Assembly (NCBI GenBank): GCA_903945375.1
Contig: CAJAVP010000082.1
Location: 1-64,000 of the forward strand
Reading direction: 5' to 3'
DNA: 64,000 nt
Source of the DNA: an uncultured Methylococcaceae bacterium
Lineage (GTDB): Bacteria > Pseudomonadota > Gammaproteobacteria > Methylococcales > Methylomonadaceae
This document shows, piece by piece, positions 62,145 through 64,000 of this stretch. The translations under genes and the position numbers were made by a program. The notes beneath the pieces are model-generated. The model worked only from the letters and a program-made list of their open reading frames with translations. It was not told the DNA's origin and searched no databases. The first letter of the stretch is position 1; every line of letters starts with the position of its first letter.

Positions 62145-64000
62145 ATGAAAAAAAAGATAGCTACTTTATTTGCCGTCGCATTGCTGGTGATGATTAATTT
62201 CAGCATTTGGAGTTATGTTAATAACCCATTGCAATTGCAACCGTGGACAAAAACCACAATGGGATTGACTTACGATCCAACGCGCAAAGGCGATGATCCG
62301 CGAGAAAATATTTCCGTTAGTGAAGAAGATATAGACAAGGATTTGGCTTTGTTGGAAAACAAGGTTCACGCCATCCGAACCTATAGTATGCTCAGAGGGC
62401 AGCATAAAATCCCTGAGATAGCCGCTAAACACAATCTTAATGTGACCTTAGGGGCTTGGATTGACAATAATCTGGAAAAAAACCGTCAGGAATTAGAAAC
62501 ACTGATCGACATCAGTCATCAAAATAGCCCCAAAATTATCCGCCTCATGGTCGGTAACGAAGTGATGTTACGTGACGATATTCCTGAAGATGCGCTGATT
62601 GAATATATTCGTGAAGTGAAAAAACGAGTCGGTGGTAAACCAGTCAGTACCTCAGAAACTTGGGCCGAATGGTTAAAACATCCCAAATTAGTAGAAGAAG
62701 TCGACTTTATTGCTGTGCATATTTTGCCCTATTGGGAAGGTATTGCAGCGGATGATGCCGTAGATTATATTTTTGACCGCTTTCATGATGTCCAAAAAGC
62801 GTATCCCAACAAACCCGTTATTATTACGGAGCTAGGTTGGCCTTCAGATGGTCAACCCGCTCGACACGCGACCGCTTCGGTCTCTAATCAAGCCAAAGTG
62901 TTGCGTGAGTTTTTAAATCGTGCCGATCAAGAAAAAGTTACTTATTACATTGTTGAAGCCTTTGACCAACCTTGGAAGCAGTCTATTGAAGGTTCCGCCG
63001 GTGCTTATTGGGGTATTTTTAATGCTGATCGACTCGCAAAATATCCAATGGACGGCGATGTTCTGACCTTGCCCAATTGGGAAGGCTGGGCAACGGGAGC
63101 GGCCATTTTTAGCATATTCTTAATGGGTTTATTTTTATTCACACGCAGAAGTTTAAAATTGCCCGGTATTGTATTTTTTGGTGTGATTACCAATCTTGCT
63201 GCATCGACCATATTTTGGTCAGTCTCGGTAGGTGCACAACAATATCAAACGCCGTTGACCATTGCTTTTTGGGTGATTTTGATCTTAATGCAAATTCTGG
63301 CGGCTATCATTCTTATGATAGAAAGCTTGGAAATTGCAGAAGTAGTCTGGTATCGCAAAGGCGTTAGAACGTTTGAGCCGTTAACACCCAGTGCAGAATT
63401 TAAATACCCTAAAGTCTCTTTACATTTACCCATTCATAATGAACCGCCCGCGATGGTGCGTAAAACACTAGAAGCCTTGGCAAAAGTGGATTATCCCAAT
63501 TTAGAAGTATTGGTGATGGATAACAACACCAAAGACCCTGCGATTTGGGAGCCAGTGCGTGATGATTGCGAACGCCTAGGGCCGATGTTTCGATTCTTCC
63601 ATTTGGAAAATTGGCCAGGCTTTAAGGCTGGTGCGATAAATCATGCCCTAGAACAAACCGCACCTGATGCAGAAATTATTGCCGTTATCGACAGTGATTA
63701 TATTTTGTCACCGGATTGGCTCAACAGTATGGTGCCGTATTTTGATAATGAAAATGTAGGCTTTGTCCAATCGCCGCAAGATTATCGCGACCGTCACCAA
63801 AGCACCTTCAAAAATTTCTGTTACTGGGAATATGCTGGTTTTTTCAATATTGGCATGGTGCAACGTAATGAATACAACGCGATTATTCAGCACGGTACGA
63901 TGACTATGATACGAAAATCCGCCTTGCTGGAAGTGGGCAAATGGGCGGAATGGTGTATTTGTGAGGATAGTGAATTAGGTTTGCGCTTGTACGAAGCAGG
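62145..64000 (+). CDS. GH17 - GT2 beta-glucan synthesis protein (NdvB-like), 3' end outside window
   Basis: The frame is open from ATG 62145 to the window edge (618 residues, no stop). A membrane segment or uncleaved signal lies at about 5-23. Residues about 38-305 form a GH17-type glycosidase or transglycosylase, with likely acid Glu139 in VGNEVM and nucleophile Glu229 in TELGWPSDG. Three or four membrane segments follow (about 310-410), then a family 2 glycosyltransferase with DSDY (Asp516, Asp518) and CEDSELGLRL (Glu607, Asp608). The same order occurs in Pseudomonas NdvB-type proteins that make (cyclic) beta-1,3-glucans. The QxxRW motif and final membrane helices would lie beyond the edge. 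Confidence 0.85.
   Translation, partial: MKKKIATLFAVALLVMINFSIWSYVNNPLQLQPWTKTTMGLTYDPTRKGDDPRENISVSEEDIDKDLALLENKVHAIRTYSMLRGQHKIPEIAAKHNLNVTLGAWIDNNLEKNRQELETLIDISHQNSPKIIRLMVGNEVMLRDDIPEDALIEYIREVKKRVGGKPVSTSETWAEWLKHPKLVEEVDFIAVHILPYWEGIAADDAVDYIFDRFHDVQKAYPNKPVIITELGWPSDGQPARHATASVSNQAKVLREFLNRADQEKVTYYIVEAFDQPWKQSIEGSAGAYWGIFNADRLAKYPMDGDVLTLPNWEGWATGAAIFSIFLMGLFLFTRRSLKLPGIVFFGVITNLAASTIFWSVSVGAQQYQTPLTIAFWVILILMQILAAIILMIESLEIAEVVWYRKGVRTFEPLTPSAEFKYPKVSLHLPIHNEPPAMVRKTLEALAKVDYPNLEVLVMDNNTKDPAIWEPVRDDCERLGPMFRFFHLENWPGFKAGAINHALEQTAPDAEIIAVIDSDYILSPDWLNSMVPYFDNENVGFVQSPQDYRDRHQSTFKNFCYWEYAGFFNIGMVQRNEYNAIIQHGTMTMIRKSALLEVGKWAEWCICEDSELGLRLYEA

Overview
The window looks like chromosome of a moderately AT-leaning gammaproteobacterium. 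The neighbourhoods rplU-rpmA-obgE-proB, leuCDB-asd-fimV, mlaFED-mlaB-murA-hisGDC, petABC-sspAB and sucAB-lpd are all gammaproteobacterial. A bacteriohemerythrin, a TIGR04073 (exosortase-associated) protein, short-form HisG, a copper-type secreted protein and a GH17-GT2 glucan enzyme together fit a methanotroph-like lineage (Methylococcales). That placement is inference: no methane oxidation gene lies in the window.

Layout. 1-226: tail of an IS transposase. 348-1325: secreted YcnI-like (DUF1775-like) protein. 1355-4194 (minus): proB, obgE, rpmA, rplU. 4300-8371 (minus): a two-gene signalling module. One gene joins CBS domains, a PP2C/SpoIIE phosphatase and an RsbW-like ATPase; the other joins three STAS domains to a substrate-binding-protein-like domain with no signal peptide. 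8608-10965: lpxD, moaC and divergent moaDE. 11135-16063: deaD, dnaQ, thiDE, adk. 16118-23957: leucine genes, asd, fimV, TIGR04073 protein. 24001-30750: lipid transport (mla, no mlaC), murA, hisGDC. 31113-35115: cytochrome bc1 and sspAB. 35396-39765: small periplasmic protein, tag, an orphan binding protein, a Gfo/Idh oxidoreductase, fabI. 40015-45498: 2-oxoglutarate dehydrogenase operon. 46083-48797: secA. 49268-56265: hemerythrin, then a chemosensory cluster (cheR, STAS, cheA, cheW, MCP). 56389-57313: SMR exporter, tusB-like and DsrC/TusE-like genes. 57320-61827 (minus): hslR, ispH, rraA-like, PHP protein, ABC exporter. 62145-64000: GH17-GT2 protein running off the end.

Most of the window is housekeeping. 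The strongest candidates for something new are: (1) the partner-switching pair at 4300-8371, whose output protein is a triple STAS array fused to a cytoplasmic PhnD-like sensor domain, with a perfect 16-bp palindrome abutting the start codon of the phosphatase gene; (2) the E3-like gene ending the sucAB operon, which keeps FAD, NAD and C-terminal His-Glu motifs but has lost one of the two redox-active cysteines (His52/Cys57), of interest because type I methanotrophs were long reported to lack 2-oxoglutarate dehydrogenase activity; (3) a hemerythrin with Gln in place of one His ligand, behind a promoter with a Crp/Fnr-like palindrome at about -61; (4) a DsrC-like protein with both C-terminal cysteines next to a lone tusB-like gene.

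No CRISPR array, rRNA or tRNA was recognised. Searches were by eye, so short RNA genes could have been missed.
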